Shown here: positions 18,201 through 26,194 of the stretch, piece after piece
Position numbering within the stretch: position 1 is the first letter of the stretch
Layout: each line of letters opens with the position of its first letter
Made by a program: the position numbers and the translations under genes
Origin: Agromyces laixinhei
GTDB taxonomy: Bacteria > Actinomycetota > Actinomycetes > Actinomycetales > Microbacteriaceae
Reading direction: 5' to 3'
DNA length: 64,000 nucleotides
NCBI RefSeq assembly: GCF_006337065.1
Contig: NZ_CP040872.1
Location: 3,224,001 to 3,288,000 of the forward strand
The notes under the pieces: generated by a model
What the model was told of the DNA's origin: nothing
What the model saw: only the letters and a program-made list of their open reading frames with translations
Database searches by the model: none

Positions 18201-18609
18201 CGGTCGACGAGTCGCCCGAACCGCCGATGTTCCACAGGAATTTCGCGCCCGTCAGCGCGACGGGGCTGGTCTCGATGACGATCGTCGCCGCGCTCTGCCC
18301 GGACAGCAGGTTGTCGGGCAGTTGCACATGGTTCGCGCCGTTGAACTGCATGGTGCCGCCGCGCCACGCCGCGCCGCCCACGACGGTGCCGTCGCGACCG
18401 GCGCCGGAGACGTCGTGCAGCACGGTGCCGCTCGTCTCGGAGAAGTCGTACGACGCCAGCAGCGATGCCGGCTCGGCAGCGCCGGCCGCCACGGGACCGG
18501 CCAGACCCGCGATCAGGGCGAAGCCCAGGGCACCGGAGAGCATCTTCGTCCACCGCGATCTCCGTGCGGCGTGCGGAGCCTGCGCGACCACTCTGTCTTT
18601 TCGATACAT
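15217..18609 (-). CDS. Secreted multidomain GH43 glycosidase with a degenerate upstream propeller segment
   Basis: 1130 residues. The signal peptide ends near residue 47 (AAGAAEPAS). LamG (about 50-255), an atrophied Ig domain (VSWTSSPSGIVEADG) and a GH43-like half propeller follow; in the half propeller the catalytic-type RDP position reads AGPYLF. Next come a Big_4 Ig domain (TPGEYTVTGTLQR) and a full GH43 domain with Asp706 (RRADPHVL), Asp839 (LDMTHF) and Glu906 (VEGPFV), plus WAPELHLV. It ends with the shared module (SRCVAGKV ... LTCG). It lies 77 bases downstream of another GH43 gene on the same strand, so the two are probably co-transcribed from the promoter near 22250. Predicted alpha-L-arabinofuranosidase-type activity; linkage preference unknown. 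Confidence 0.88.
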   Translation of the reverse strand: MYRKDRVVAQAPHAARRSRWTKMLSGALGFALIAGLAGPVAAGAAEPASLLASYDFSETSGTVLHDVSGAGRDGTVVGGAAWRGGTMQFNGANHVQLPDNLLSGQSAATIVIETSPVALTGAKFLWNIGGSGDSSTGQFFLQPVAPRVAISKTNWSGEQSVTSATRLADGRWQSVAATIAKNADGTTSTLRLYIDGAQVAQKIDSTVNLSDLTTHTMNFIGRSAYAGDSRYQGGVSSFRVYNEALSAQDIAAASDSDATAVAAEVVAGIDLAALNAQNLDAVETDLVLPTDGGVSWTSSPSGIVEADGKVTRPATSTAVTLTAASSVRGKSATKDFTVTVVPTPSRAEQAAKAAAALLLPSVLEEGYVLPATAQGLPVVWSHVSGAGSVSGGTIASAPDDGLAAATLRAVVGAGTDAATTDIEVRIAEAGASRLAAYTTSKNTRGGDDPEVTRAGHLALSSDGTSYTALNSGAGVVFPTVTGMTEQVNGTKRYLAGPYLFRLQGDEGFGLIARRTTASGAAETAGAVVFTSPDLVNWTEIGLLPLPAQGATSAVSAEWDSRIDAYRVVWTSPAGSALTGSTTEFQTLNVLGAGQQPSGRSGSIDVAYAETATIVPVTAAEAGSAEQLLGRVHNTGLQAPDDITLAAGGELELPEKVTADYSDGGTHDFRVDWDASAVDTATPGEYTVTGTLQRTETIFPLIARRADPHVLRYTLPSGEKTWLFIATDDNGQDEFFIRQADTIAGIASAPDNRILGFGLSGTATNAQLWAPELHLVDGDLYILFAANADSVNAWNGVQSYTMRLKPGGNPIVRADWEAPQRVVDAAGRPLTSYGTGITLDMTHFEDDGTDYVVWSERNVPSSGNGPAVLKIAKVAPSKTGAWQLIGDRSTIAFPDRGWSANTSEVVEGPFVIKRNGKIMITFSGSNIDWTYAVGLATAASGADLLDPATWAIRDYPIWHYEGAFTDNWGPGHNSYTYDDDGNLLNIFHAKLTQNGTRDAGARMVYFRQDDSPVLDMTDAEWLAPSNRTVTATVTVTGSAGPEVTATVASRCVAGKVVQVLTVTNADDVPVTVTAMGAYGAKTFAALAPGKSASASFTTRLAAVPAGTIGVNATVESVTAEQQIAYPILTCG

Positions 18610-18686
18610 TGCGCTTCTCTTTCTGTTGGGCGTCTGCGCTCAGCCGCACACGACCGCGGGATGCGATGCCGACACGATCGGATGCG

Positions 18687-21600
18687 TCATCCGCAGCTCG
18701 CCGCCGCGAACTCCACGTTCCGCGTCGACGTGACTGGCTCGCCGTCGATCGTGGCCTGAGCCGACACCTCGACGGTCCCGGCGCCGATGGCGGGCCGACG
18801 GCTGCTGAGCGCGTGCGACACGCTCTTGCCTGCCGCGACCGATGCCGTCGTTCTGGTGCCGTACGGCGAGGTGCTCGTCACCGACATCGGCACGTCCTCA
18901 CCGTTCGTCACCCTGACCGTCTGCACGACCTTGCCGGCCACGCAGCGGGACGCCACGACGGCCGAGACTTCCAGCGACTCATCCGGAGTCACGGTGACGG
19001 TGACCGACACCGTGCGGTTGTCGGGCGCGATCTCTTCGTCGGCCTCCATGTCGAACACCGGCAGGCCGTCGGCCGCCCAGTGCACGCGGCGCACGAACGT
19101 ATCGCGACCCGTGAGTCCGTTGTCGTCGGTGCGGGCATGGAAGACGTAGAGCAGGTTGTCGTCTTCGTCGTGCGACCACATACCGTGGCCGGTGCCGAGC
19201 TGCCAGTCGCCGTTGAAGAGCCCCGACTTCTGGATCGGGTAGTTCAGCTTCGTCCAGACAGCGGGGTCGGTCAGGTCGACGCCCTCGCCCGCGGTCGCCG
19301 TCACCAGACCCGTGGTGTACGTGTCGCCGACGGTCGAGCCGGAGTAGATCAGGTGCAGCACGCCGTCACGTACATGCACGTTCGGCCCTTCGGCGATGGT
19401 GTTGTCCCACGCGTACTCGGGCACCGCGATGCGCACCGGGTCCGACGTGAGTCGCGTGGGGTTCTGCGGGTCCACCTTCGCGATGAAGATCGCGCCCAGC
19501 ATCTGCCAGGAGTAGTACGCCTGGCCCGAGTCGACGAAGTAGGTCATGTCGAGCGAGATCTGCTGGATGGGGTTCAAGGTCGACCCGTCGGCGCGCAGCA
19601 CCTTCTCGGCCTTCGACCAGTTCGACGGCACCGCAGGGTCGAGGTCGTCGCCCTGCGCGTTCTGTTGCAGCTGGATGATGCTCGCGCGCCCCGTCCACAT
19701 GTCGGGCCGGCCGTTCGAGCCGTTGTAGCAGGGCATGAACATGATCGACAGCACGCCGTCGATCACATGGAACTCCGGCGCCCAGAAGCAGCCCGTCATC
19801 ACGCCGCCGTCGGCGTCGGTGTCGCCCGCGACCAGCAGGTCGACCTCGACGTTGCGGCCGGCGGCGATCGCCTCATCCGACAGGTCTTCGATGTTGTCGG
19901 CGATGCGCATCGGCATGTGCGCGCCGTTCGCCGGATCGACCGGGTTGAGGTTCAGGTCCTCCGTCGCGATCATCAGGAACCTCGTCTGCCCGTTCCAGTC
20001 GAAGCGGAAGATCGACGGGTCGGCGCGCTCGTCGGCGAACGGGGTGGCGTACTCGGGTGCTTTGATCTGGCCGGTCACCTCGTAGGCACCCGGCGTCGAC
20101 GTGTCGACGTCCGCCAGCGACTCGGCGCTCCACTCGATCGCGCGTGTCGCGGTCGATCCGTCGTTGTAGGCCAGTTCCGCCCGCTCGGGCAGGGCCTCGA
20201 CCTCGAGCGCGGAGCCCGCTTCGACGCTGACGTCGTCGAGTGCGGCGACGCCGGTGTTGACGATGCGGCCGAATCGCACCTGCAGCGCGCCGGCGACCTC
20301 GTTCGAGACGGCCAGCGCGTTGCCGCTGCCGTAGTCGTCGACGCCTGCATCCTCGCTTCCGGCGGTCGCCGCGACCGCGCCGCGCTGCGCGTCGGTGCGG
20401 GTCGAGTCGTCGGCGAGGTCAGCGAAGGTCGTGTACATGGGCGCACCGGCATCCGAGGTCCACGTGACCATGTACCGGCCAGATGCCGAGTCGTAGACGG
20501 CGGCTGGCTCATTCACGCCGCTGGTGACACCGAGGTCGACGAGCCCGATCTCCTGGTACGTGCGCAGATCGTCGCTGCGCGCGTACAGCACGCTCGACGC
20601 CTGCGTTCCGTCGGATCCGCCGCCGCGCGCGGTGCGGGTGGCGACGACGCCGTACCCGCCGTCGGCGAGCGCGAACACGTGCGGGTCGCGCAGACTTCGG
20701 AGAATCCCGTCATTCGTGCCCGCCGCCGGCACCGGCTCGGAGGTCTGCGCGAAGAAGATGCCGTAGTTCTCGTTGAGCGGGGTCCACCCGTCGGCGCCAT
20801 CGAGCGCGAGGTGCATACTGAGCGCGGCATCCGCATTGTTCGCCTCGGCCGCGGAAGTGGGCGTGCGGTGGTAGGCGAGGAGTTGCGACGTGGTCTCGCT
20901 CGGCAGAACGCGCACGTCGAAGGCGCGCAGCACTGCGACGTCGGTCGACGTGTCGGTGACACGCACCTCGATCGCGGCATCGATCGCGGTCGTCGATGAC
21001 GAGAAGATGGTGCCGTCCACGACCTCGGCACCGCTCACCGCTGTGACGCTGACGGTGGTGCCGTCGGGCGCGGGCGGAAGCGCAGCGCCCGACTCGACCA
21101 CCGGCTGGATGACGAAGCGCTCGGCGAGGCGTTGCGCGCGTTCATCGGCGGTTTCCGAGGAGGGCAGCACGGTCACCGTGATGGTCTGGCTCGAGCTGAA
21201 GCCCCGCACCGCGGCGGCCGCGGTCAATTGAACCTGCTCCGCGGGTTCACCGGTGAGCGGCGGAACGACCGTACCGTCGGCGGCGACGACAGTGGGATCG
21301 CTCGACGTCCAGATCACCCGGCCGCCGGCGGTCGGCAGGTCGACATGCGTGTCGGTATCCAGATCGGCCAGCCCGAGCTCGTCGAGGATCGCCTGGGCCC
21401 GCGCTCGCAATTCATCGGCGTGGACCTGGGCGTCCGCGGCGGACACGTCGGCGATCTCTTCGGCCGTCAACGCGCGGTCGTACACGCGGAACGCCGAGAT
21501 CGCGCCCTGGAACAACGGGTCGGGCCACGGTGCCCGGCCGATGGTGTTCAGCGACTGGTCGATCACGTCTGCCGGCGTTGACCCGACCGGGCCGGAGCCG

Positions 21601-22208
21601 GCCGGCACGCCGTCGAGGTACAGCGATGCCGTGCCGGTCGCTCCGTCGACGACCGAGACGACGTTCACCCACTGATCGGCCATGACGCCGCACGAGCTCG
21701 CCTGCATCAGCTGCTCGACGCCACCGGCCTTGATGCCGACGAGCGGAGACCGGCCCGATGCGCAGTTCAGCGACGCGAAGAAGTATTCGGTCGCGGCCGA
21801 CTCGTTTCCGATGTTCCAGAGGAAGTGGAACCCGTTCAGCATCGCGCTCGACGCCTTCACCTCGGCCACGACCGTGGCGGACTCCGCTCCGGCGAGAATC
21901 GCATCGGGAAGTTCCACCCAGTTTCCGGTCGAGGTCATGGCCCCGCCGCGCAATGTCAGCGAGGTGCCGGTCCAGTCGGATGCCTGCACGTTACGCACGG
22001 TTGCAGACCCGAACTGCCCGCCGGGCGCGCTGTTCGGCACCGAAGTGCCGCCGGACTCGTCGAAGACGTACTCCGCCACGAGCCCGGGTTCGGGAACCGC
22101 AGCGCCGGCGCCGCTCACCCCCAGCCCGAGGACCATCGCGCTGATCGCGGCGAGCGCCAGCGAGGCTGTTCGAGTCGGGGATGATTCGCGCATTCCACTC
22201 TCCATCAA
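18687..22208 (-). CDS. Secreted multidomain GH43 glycosidase
   Basis: 1173 residues. The signal peptide ends near residue 36 (GAGAAVPEPG). LamG (about 38-250), atrophied Ig (VIWTSSDPTVVAADG) and a partial propeller segment that keeps RDPHVFALADG are followed by a Big_4 Ig domain (TPGAYEVTGQIK) and GH43 with Asp730 (ERADPSIF), Asp887 (LDMTYF), Glu940 (AEGPNV) and WAPEFHV. The shared terminal module (SRCVAGKV ... ASCG) closes it. It is divergent from the GH43 gene at 22361 across a 152-bp region with two LacI-type operators. The architecture matches its two relatives, consistent with in-locus duplication followed by divergence. Confidence 0.88.
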   Translation of the reverse strand: MMESGMRESSPTRTASLALAAISAMVLGLGVSGAGAAVPEPGLVAEYVFDESGGTSVPNSAPGGQFGSATVRNVQASDWTGTSLTLRGGAMTSTGNWVELPDAILAGAESATVVAEVKASSAMLNGFHFLWNIGNESAATEYFFASLNCASGRSPLVGIKAGGVEQLMQASSCGVMADQWVNVVSVVDGATGTASLYLDGVPAGSGPVGSTPADVIDQSLNTIGRAPWPDPLFQGAISAFRVYDRALTAEEIADVSAADAQVHADELRARAQAILDELGLADLDTDTHVDLPTAGGRVIWTSSDPTVVAADGTVVPPLTGEPAEQVQLTAAAAVRGFSSSQTITVTVLPSSETADERAQRLAERFVIQPVVESGAALPPAPDGTTVSVTAVSGAEVVDGTIFSSSTTAIDAAIEVRVTDTSTDVAVLRAFDVRVLPSETTSQLLAYHRTPTSAAEANNADAALSMHLALDGADGWTPLNENYGIFFAQTSEPVPAAGTNDGILRSLRDPHVFALADGGYGVVATRTARGGGSDGTQASSVLYARSDDLRTYQEIGLVDLGVTSGVNEPAAVYDSASGRYMVTWTSDAGAPMYTTFADLADDSTRTDAQRGAVAATAGSEDAGVDDYGSGNALAVSNEVAGALQVRFGRIVNTGVAALDDVSVEAGSALEVEALPERAELAYNDGSTATRAIEWSAESLADVDTSTPGAYEVTGQIKAPEYATPFADERADPSIFRFDWNGQTRFLMIATEDLNLNPVDPANGAHMPMRIADNIEDLSDEAIAAGRNVEVDLLVAGDTDADGGVMTGCFWAPEFHVIDGVLSIMFMPCYNGSNGRPDMWTGRASIIQLQQNAQGDDLDPAVPSNWSKAEKVLRADGSTLNPIQQISLDMTYFVDSGQAYYSWQMLGAIFIAKVDPQNPTRLTSDPVRIAVPEYAWDNTIAEGPNVHVRDGVLHLIYSGSTVGDTYTTGLVTATAGEGVDLTDPAVWTKLNYPIQKSGLFNGDWQLGTGHGMWSHDEDDNLLYVFHARTDDNGLTGRDTFVRRVHWAADGLPVFDMEADEEIAPDNRTVSVTVTVTPDESLEVSAVVASRCVAGKVVQTVRVTNGEDVPMSVTSTSPYGTRTTASVAAGKSVSHALSSRRPAIGAGTVEVSAQATIDGEPVTSTRNVEFAAASCG

Positions 22209-22244
22209 GCGGGGCCGATCGGTGCCGGCCGGTGTCGTCGTTCA

Positions 22245-22258
22245 TGTTAGCGCTATCG
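22245..22258 (+). promoter_or_regulatory. LacI-type operator in the divergent GH43 promoter (TGTTAGCGCTATCG)
   Basis: Lies 37 bases upstream of the leftward GH43 start. Together with the site at 22281 it brackets the divergent promoter region, so one repressor could silence both directions. Confidence 0.75.
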
Positions 22259-22280
22259 GAATTCCATCCACCACTTCCAA

Positions 22281-22294
22281 TGTGAGCGCTAACG
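22281..22294 (-). promoter_or_regulatory. LacI-type operator in the divergent GH43 promoter (CGTTAGCGCTCACA)
   Basis: Inverted relative to the 22245 site with centres 36 bases apart, about 70 bases before the rightward start codon at 22361. Confidence 0.75.
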
Positions 22295-22360
22295 CTGTAC
22301 ATTGACGCTCGTCGCCCGCGCGCTTCCGCGTGGGCGCAAGCCGCAATGGAGAGGGTTGAT

Positions 22361-25300
22361 ATGACGAAGACGTCATGGCGGCGAGGCGGACTGGCGGGGG
22401 CTGCGATCGCAGCACTCGCGGCGGGTCTGCTCGCGCCGACGACAGCGTACGCGGATCCGGTTCCGGAGGATCCGAACCTCGTGCTGCACTACGACTTCAG
22501 CCAGTCGGGTGCAGTGACGGATGTCTCGGGCAACGGGAACGACGCAGCGATCGTGGGCACCGGGGCGAGTGTCGTCGACGGCGAGCTGACCCTGCCGGGC
22601 GGCGCATCGAACAGCGGCGCCGGATACGTGCGCCTGCCCGCCGGGATCTTCGACGGCGAGGACACGCTCACGATCTCCACCTGGCTGCGCAACGAGACCG
22701 CGGCCGGCAACTACGCGGCCATGTTCTTCGGCTCCGGCACCGGCACCACCCCGGCGCAGTACTGGCTCCTCAACCCGAAGAATCCCGCGGGCCGGTTCAA
22801 GTCGGTGATCACGAACGGCAACGCACCGAGCGCTCCCTGGAGCACCGAGTACGGCATCTCGCCGACGAACTCCGCACAGGGCGTGGCCGGGCCGGTCACC
22901 GGCACCGAGTGGGGGATGTACACGACCGTCATCACGCCGACGTCGATCTCCGGTTACCACAACGGCACCCTCGTGGGCGAGGTGGCGACGACCCGCACCG
23001 TCTCACAGTTCGGCACCGGCCTCGTCGGCTACATCGGCCGCTCGACCTACCCCGACATCTCCTACAAGGGCAGCGTCGACGACGTCATCGTCTCGGCCTC
23101 CGCCTACACCCCTGCCCAGGTCTCCGAGCTCTACCACCGGAGCGATCGGGTCTCACCCGAGCAGACGCTCGAGGCCCTGAACACGGATGCCGACGCGATC
23201 ACGCTGCCCGGCGAGGCGATCGCCGATCTCGAGCTGCCGCTCGCCGGCGCGAACCACTCGAGCATCGCGTGGGAGTCGTCGCAGCCGTCCGTCATCGGCA
23301 CCGACGGCGGTGTGACGCGCCCAGGGCAGGGTCAAGACGACGCGGTCGTCACGCTCACGGCGACCTTCGCCCTCGGCGGCGAGTCCGTCACGCGCAGGTA
23401 CGAGGTGACCGTTCCGGCGGTCGACGCCCAGCGCGACCTCGAGCGCGCGGCCGCCGCATTCGACCTCGGAATCGAGGTCGTGACGGGCGACATCGCGCTC
23501 ACAGGCGCACTCGACGACATCGCGGTCTCGTGGTCGTCGTCGCATGCCGACGTCATCGGCACGGATGGCGCGGTGACACGCCCAGTCGCCGACACCGACG
23601 TCGAGCTGACCGCGACGTTCACTCGCGACGGTCGCACCGCCACGCGCACCTTCGCCGTCCGAGCGCTCGGCCAGGACGCCGGCCAGCTCGTCTCGTACGT
23701 GCACACCGGTGACACCGCGAAGACCGAAGTGCTGCACCTCGCGGCCGCTGCCGACGGCGACCCGCTCGTCGCCCTCAACAACAACAAGGGGGTGCTCTAC
23801 CCGACGTACGGCACGGGCACGTCGCGCTTCGCCAACCCGACGCTGTTCCGTCATCCCGACGGCAGCTACGGCATGGTCGCAACGGACAACGCCTCCAACG
23901 GACGGATCTTCGTCTACCGCTCCGACGACCTGGTGACCTTCAGCGAACAGCAGTGGGCGCTCACGAACGCCGAGGGCATCATCGTCTCCCGCGCGGACGT
24001 GACGTACGACAACGGCATCCGTGCCTACCGCGTCGTGCTGCGCACGCCTGCCGGCAATGCATACGAGGTCACCACGACCGACTTCTCGACCTTCAGTGCT
24101 CCGGTCGCCGTAGTGCCGCCCGCCGTGCCGAGCGTGACGGGCCTGCCGAGCGGTGCGATCGAGGCATCCGCATTTCGTGTCACGGCCGACGAGCTCGCCG
24201 GCCTGCAGCGCTCACTCGGCCGCATCGTGAACACCTCGGTGGACGCGGGTGACGACGTCGAGGTTCCCGTCGACGGGCAGCTCGAGCTGCCCGAGCGGGT
24301 CGCGCTCGGCTACTCCGACGGCTCGTCGAAGCAGCTCGGCGTCGAGTGGGACACGAGTGCCGTCGACCTGTCGACGCCGGGCACCTACGAGGTGACCGGC
24401 ACGGTGAACCAGCCGGTGTACGGAGACGAGAAGGGAATCCTCGTGCCCGAGCGTGCGGACCCGTGGGTGTTCCGCGATGACGCGCGCACGGGCGAGGCCG
24501 AGTACTACCTCACCGGTTCGTACCCGACCACACAGGCGAACCCGGGCGTCGGCTACGACCGCATCGTGCTTCGCCGCGCGGATTCGATCAACGGACTGAC
24601 CTCGGCGCAGGAGCAGGTGCTGCTCTGGTCTCGCAACTCGGCCGCCCCCGACACGTCCAACGGGTCGACGATCGCGCAGGGCGCGTACCGGTACTTCTGG
24701 GCTCCCGAGTTCCATCGGATCAACGGGGACTGGTACATCCTCTTCACCTCGAGCCGCAGCGGGAGCGTCTGGGACATCCGGCCGGCGATCATGCGAGCAC
24801 CGGGCGACAGCGACCCGATGGTCGCGTCGAACTGGGAGGAGCTCGGTTACGTCGAGGCCGCGCCGGGCGACTCGGCCGCCTTCGCGAACTTCTCGCTCGA
24901 CATGACGTACTTCGAGGCGAACGGCAAGCACTACATGGTGTGGGCCGAGAAGCCGGGCAGCTCCGATCTGCGCATGGCGGAGATCGACCCGACCGACCCG
25001 AGCCGGTTGATCTCGAAGTCCATCCAGCTGTCGACCCCGAACTACGCATGGGAGCGCACCGCCAGCCAGGTGATCAACGAGGGCCCGGCGGTCATCAAGA
25101 GCGACGACGAGGTGTTCGTGTTCTTCTCGGCTTCGGAGGTCAACGAGACGTACTCGATCGGGATGCTGCGAGCACCCCTCGATGGCGACCTGATGGATGC
25201 CGCGACGTGGACGAAGACGGGATACCCGCTGCTGACGTCCGACGACTTCGGCGGGCAACAGCAGGGACCCGGCCACAACTCGTTCACGCTCGACGCCGAC

Positions 25301-25810
25301 GGCAACCCCGTCATCGTGTACCACGCCCGCCCCCCGTTCTCGGAGTGGGCACCTGGCGCCGACGGCGGCCTGAACGACCCGAGCCGGCACGCCAGGGTCA
25401 AGTCGGTCCACTTCGCGGCCGACGGCTCGGCGGTGCTCAACCAGACCCGTGAGGAGGAACTGGCGCCCGAGAATCGCACGGTGACCGTGCAGGTGACGGT
25501 CGTCGGCGAGCCCGATGAGTCGCTGGATGTCTCGGCGGTCGTCAGCGACCGGTGCGTCGCCGGCAAGGTCGTGCAGACCGTTTCGATCACCAACGACGAG
25601 GGATTCCCGGTCAAGGTCTCGACGGCCTCGCCGTACGGTTCGAAGACCGTGTCGGCGCTGGCATCCGGAAAGCGCGTGTCGCAGGCCTTCACCACCCGCG
25701 CCACGTCGATCGACGGAGGTTCGGTCACCGTGACGGCCGAAGCGACGGTCGGCGGCGAACCCGTGACCGACGTGCACGAGATCGCCTACGCGGGCGCGAC
25801 GTGCGACTGA
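22361..25810 (+). CDS. Secreted multidomain GH43 glycosidase with a degenerate upstream propeller segment
   Basis: 1149 residues from ATG 22361, chosen because GGAGAGGG ends five bases upstream; an ATG at 22346 would give five extra residues and lose that site. The signal peptide ends near residue 31 (TTAYADPVP). LamG (about 35-255) and two Ig-like segments precede a half propeller in which the RDP motif reads FANPTLF. A Big_4 domain (TPGTYEVTGTVNQ) follows, then GH43 with Asp700 (ERADPWVF), Asp847 (LDMTYF) and Glu907 (NEGPAV), plus FWAPEFHRI and GPGHNSFT. The shared module closes it, with Cys1065 in DRCVAGKV and a terminal TCD. It acts outside the cell; likely an arabinofuranosidase. Confidence 0.9.
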   Translation: MTKTSWRRGGLAGAAIAALAAGLLAPTTAYADPVPEDPNLVLHYDFSQSGAVTDVSGNGNDAAIVGTGASVVDGELTLPGGASNSGAGYVRLPAGIFDGEDTLTISTWLRNETAAGNYAAMFFGSGTGTTPAQYWLLNPKNPAGRFKSVITNGNAPSAPWSTEYGISPTNSAQGVAGPVTGTEWGMYTTVITPTSISGYHNGTLVGEVATTRTVSQFGTGLVGYIGRSTYPDISYKGSVDDVIVSASAYTPAQVSELYHRSDRVSPEQTLEALNTDADAITLPGEAIADLELPLAGANHSSIAWESSQPSVIGTDGGVTRPGQGQDDAVVTLTATFALGGESVTRRYEVTVPAVDAQRDLERAAAAFDLGIEVVTGDIALTGALDDIAVSWSSSHADVIGTDGAVTRPVADTDVELTATFTRDGRTATRTFAVRALGQDAGQLVSYVHTGDTAKTEVLHLAAAADGDPLVALNNNKGVLYPTYGTGTSRFANPTLFRHPDGSYGMVATDNASNGRIFVYRSDDLVTFSEQQWALTNAEGIIVSRADVTYDNGIRAYRVVLRTPAGNAYEVTTTDFSTFSAPVAVVPPAVPSVTGLPSGAIEASAFRVTADELAGLQRSLGRIVNTSVDAGDDVEVPVDGQLELPERVALGYSDGSSKQLGVEWDTSAVDLSTPGTYEVTGTVNQPVYGDEKGILVPERADPWVFRDDARTGEAEYYLTGSYPTTQANPGVGYDRIVLRRADSINGLTSAQEQVLLWSRNSAAPDTSNGSTIAQGAYRYFWAPEFHRINGDWYILFTSSRSGSVWDIRPAIMRAPGDSDPMVASNWEELGYVEAAPGDSAAFANFSLDMTYFEANGKHYMVWAEKPGSSDLRMAEIDPTDPSRLISKSIQLSTPNYAWERTASQVINEGPAVIKSDDEVFVFFSASEVNETYSIGMLRAPLDGDLMDAATWTKTGYPLLTSDDFGGQQQGPGHNSFTLDADGNPVIVYHARPPFSEWAPGADGGLNDPSRHARVKSVHFAADGSAVLNQTREEELAPENRTVTVQVTVVGEPDESLDVSAVVSDRCVAGKVVQTVSITNDEGFPVKVSTASPYGSKTVSALASGKRVSQAFTTRATSIDGGSVTVTAEATVGGEPVTDVHEIAYAGATCD

Positions 25811-25847
25811 GATCGCGTCTGACCGTCGACGCGGTCTGAGGAGCAGC

Positions 25848-25884
25848 CGAATGCGCCGCCGGGGTCATCCCTGCGGCGCATTCG
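25848..25884 (+). terminator. Terminator hairpin after the rightward GH43 gene
   Basis: A perfect 12-bp inverted repeat (CGAATGCGCCGC / GCGGCGCATTCG) with a 13-base loop, 38 bases after the GH43 stop codon. Confidence 0.75.
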
Positions 25885-25888
25885 CGTT

Positions 25889-26014
25889 CCCATCCCCATC
25901 TGCATCTGCATCCCCATCCGCATCCCATCCGCATCCGCATCCCCATCTGCATCCCCATCCCCATCCCCATCCCCATCTGCATCCCCATCCCCATCCCCAT
26001 CCCCATCCCCATCT
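25889..26014. repeat. Imperfect hexanucleotide satellite (CATCCC and variants, about 20 units)
   Basis: About 125 bases made almost wholly of six-base steps such as CATCCC, CATCTG and CATCCG. Neither strand is likely coding: open frames through it encode only Gly/Met/Asp/Ala or Pro/His/Ser strings. Several units contain GCATCC, a hexamer that is unusually common in the whole window. It lies between two convergent transcription units. Confidence 0.95.
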
Positions 26015-26021
26015 GCGGATC

Positions 26022-26089
26022 GTAGGACGAAGGAGGAGTTGTAGGACGGCAGGCGCTGTGCTCGTCCTACCAAGGCGGCTTCGTCCTAC
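26022..26089. repeat. Quasi-palindrome with four copies of GTAGGACG
   Basis: GTAGGACG occurs at 26022 and 26041 on the plus strand and inverted at 26063-26070 and 26082-26089. Copies within an arm are 19 bases apart; the arms mirror each other around a 14-base centre. The outer pair extends to GTAGGACGAAG / CTTCGTCCTAC. It could fold into a branched hairpin, act as a symmetric protein-binding array or be the remnant of a small mobile element. No function can be assigned from sequence. Confidence 0.85.
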
Positions 26090-26148
26090 ATTCTCCAGAT
26101 GCTGGAGCGTTCTACCGGTGCGCAGACGGATGCCGCGGCATCCTGACA

Positions 26149-26186
26149 CGACGAACGGCGGATGCCGCAGCATCCGCCGTTCGTCG
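26149..26186. terminator. Bidirectional terminator with a 17-bp perfect stem
   Basis: Arms CGACGAACGGCGGATGC and GCATCCGCCGTTCGTCG pair perfectly with a CGCA loop, nine bases from the stop codon of the leftward mmsB-like gene. It ends that operon and would also stop readthrough from the GH43 side. Confidence 0.9.
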
Positions 26187-26194
26187 CCGACTTG

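Noticed and set aside
25725..26073. Frames encoding Gly-Met or Asp-Gly repeats
   Set aside because: They simply translate the hexanucleotide satellite; no ribosome site and no continuation outside the repeat.
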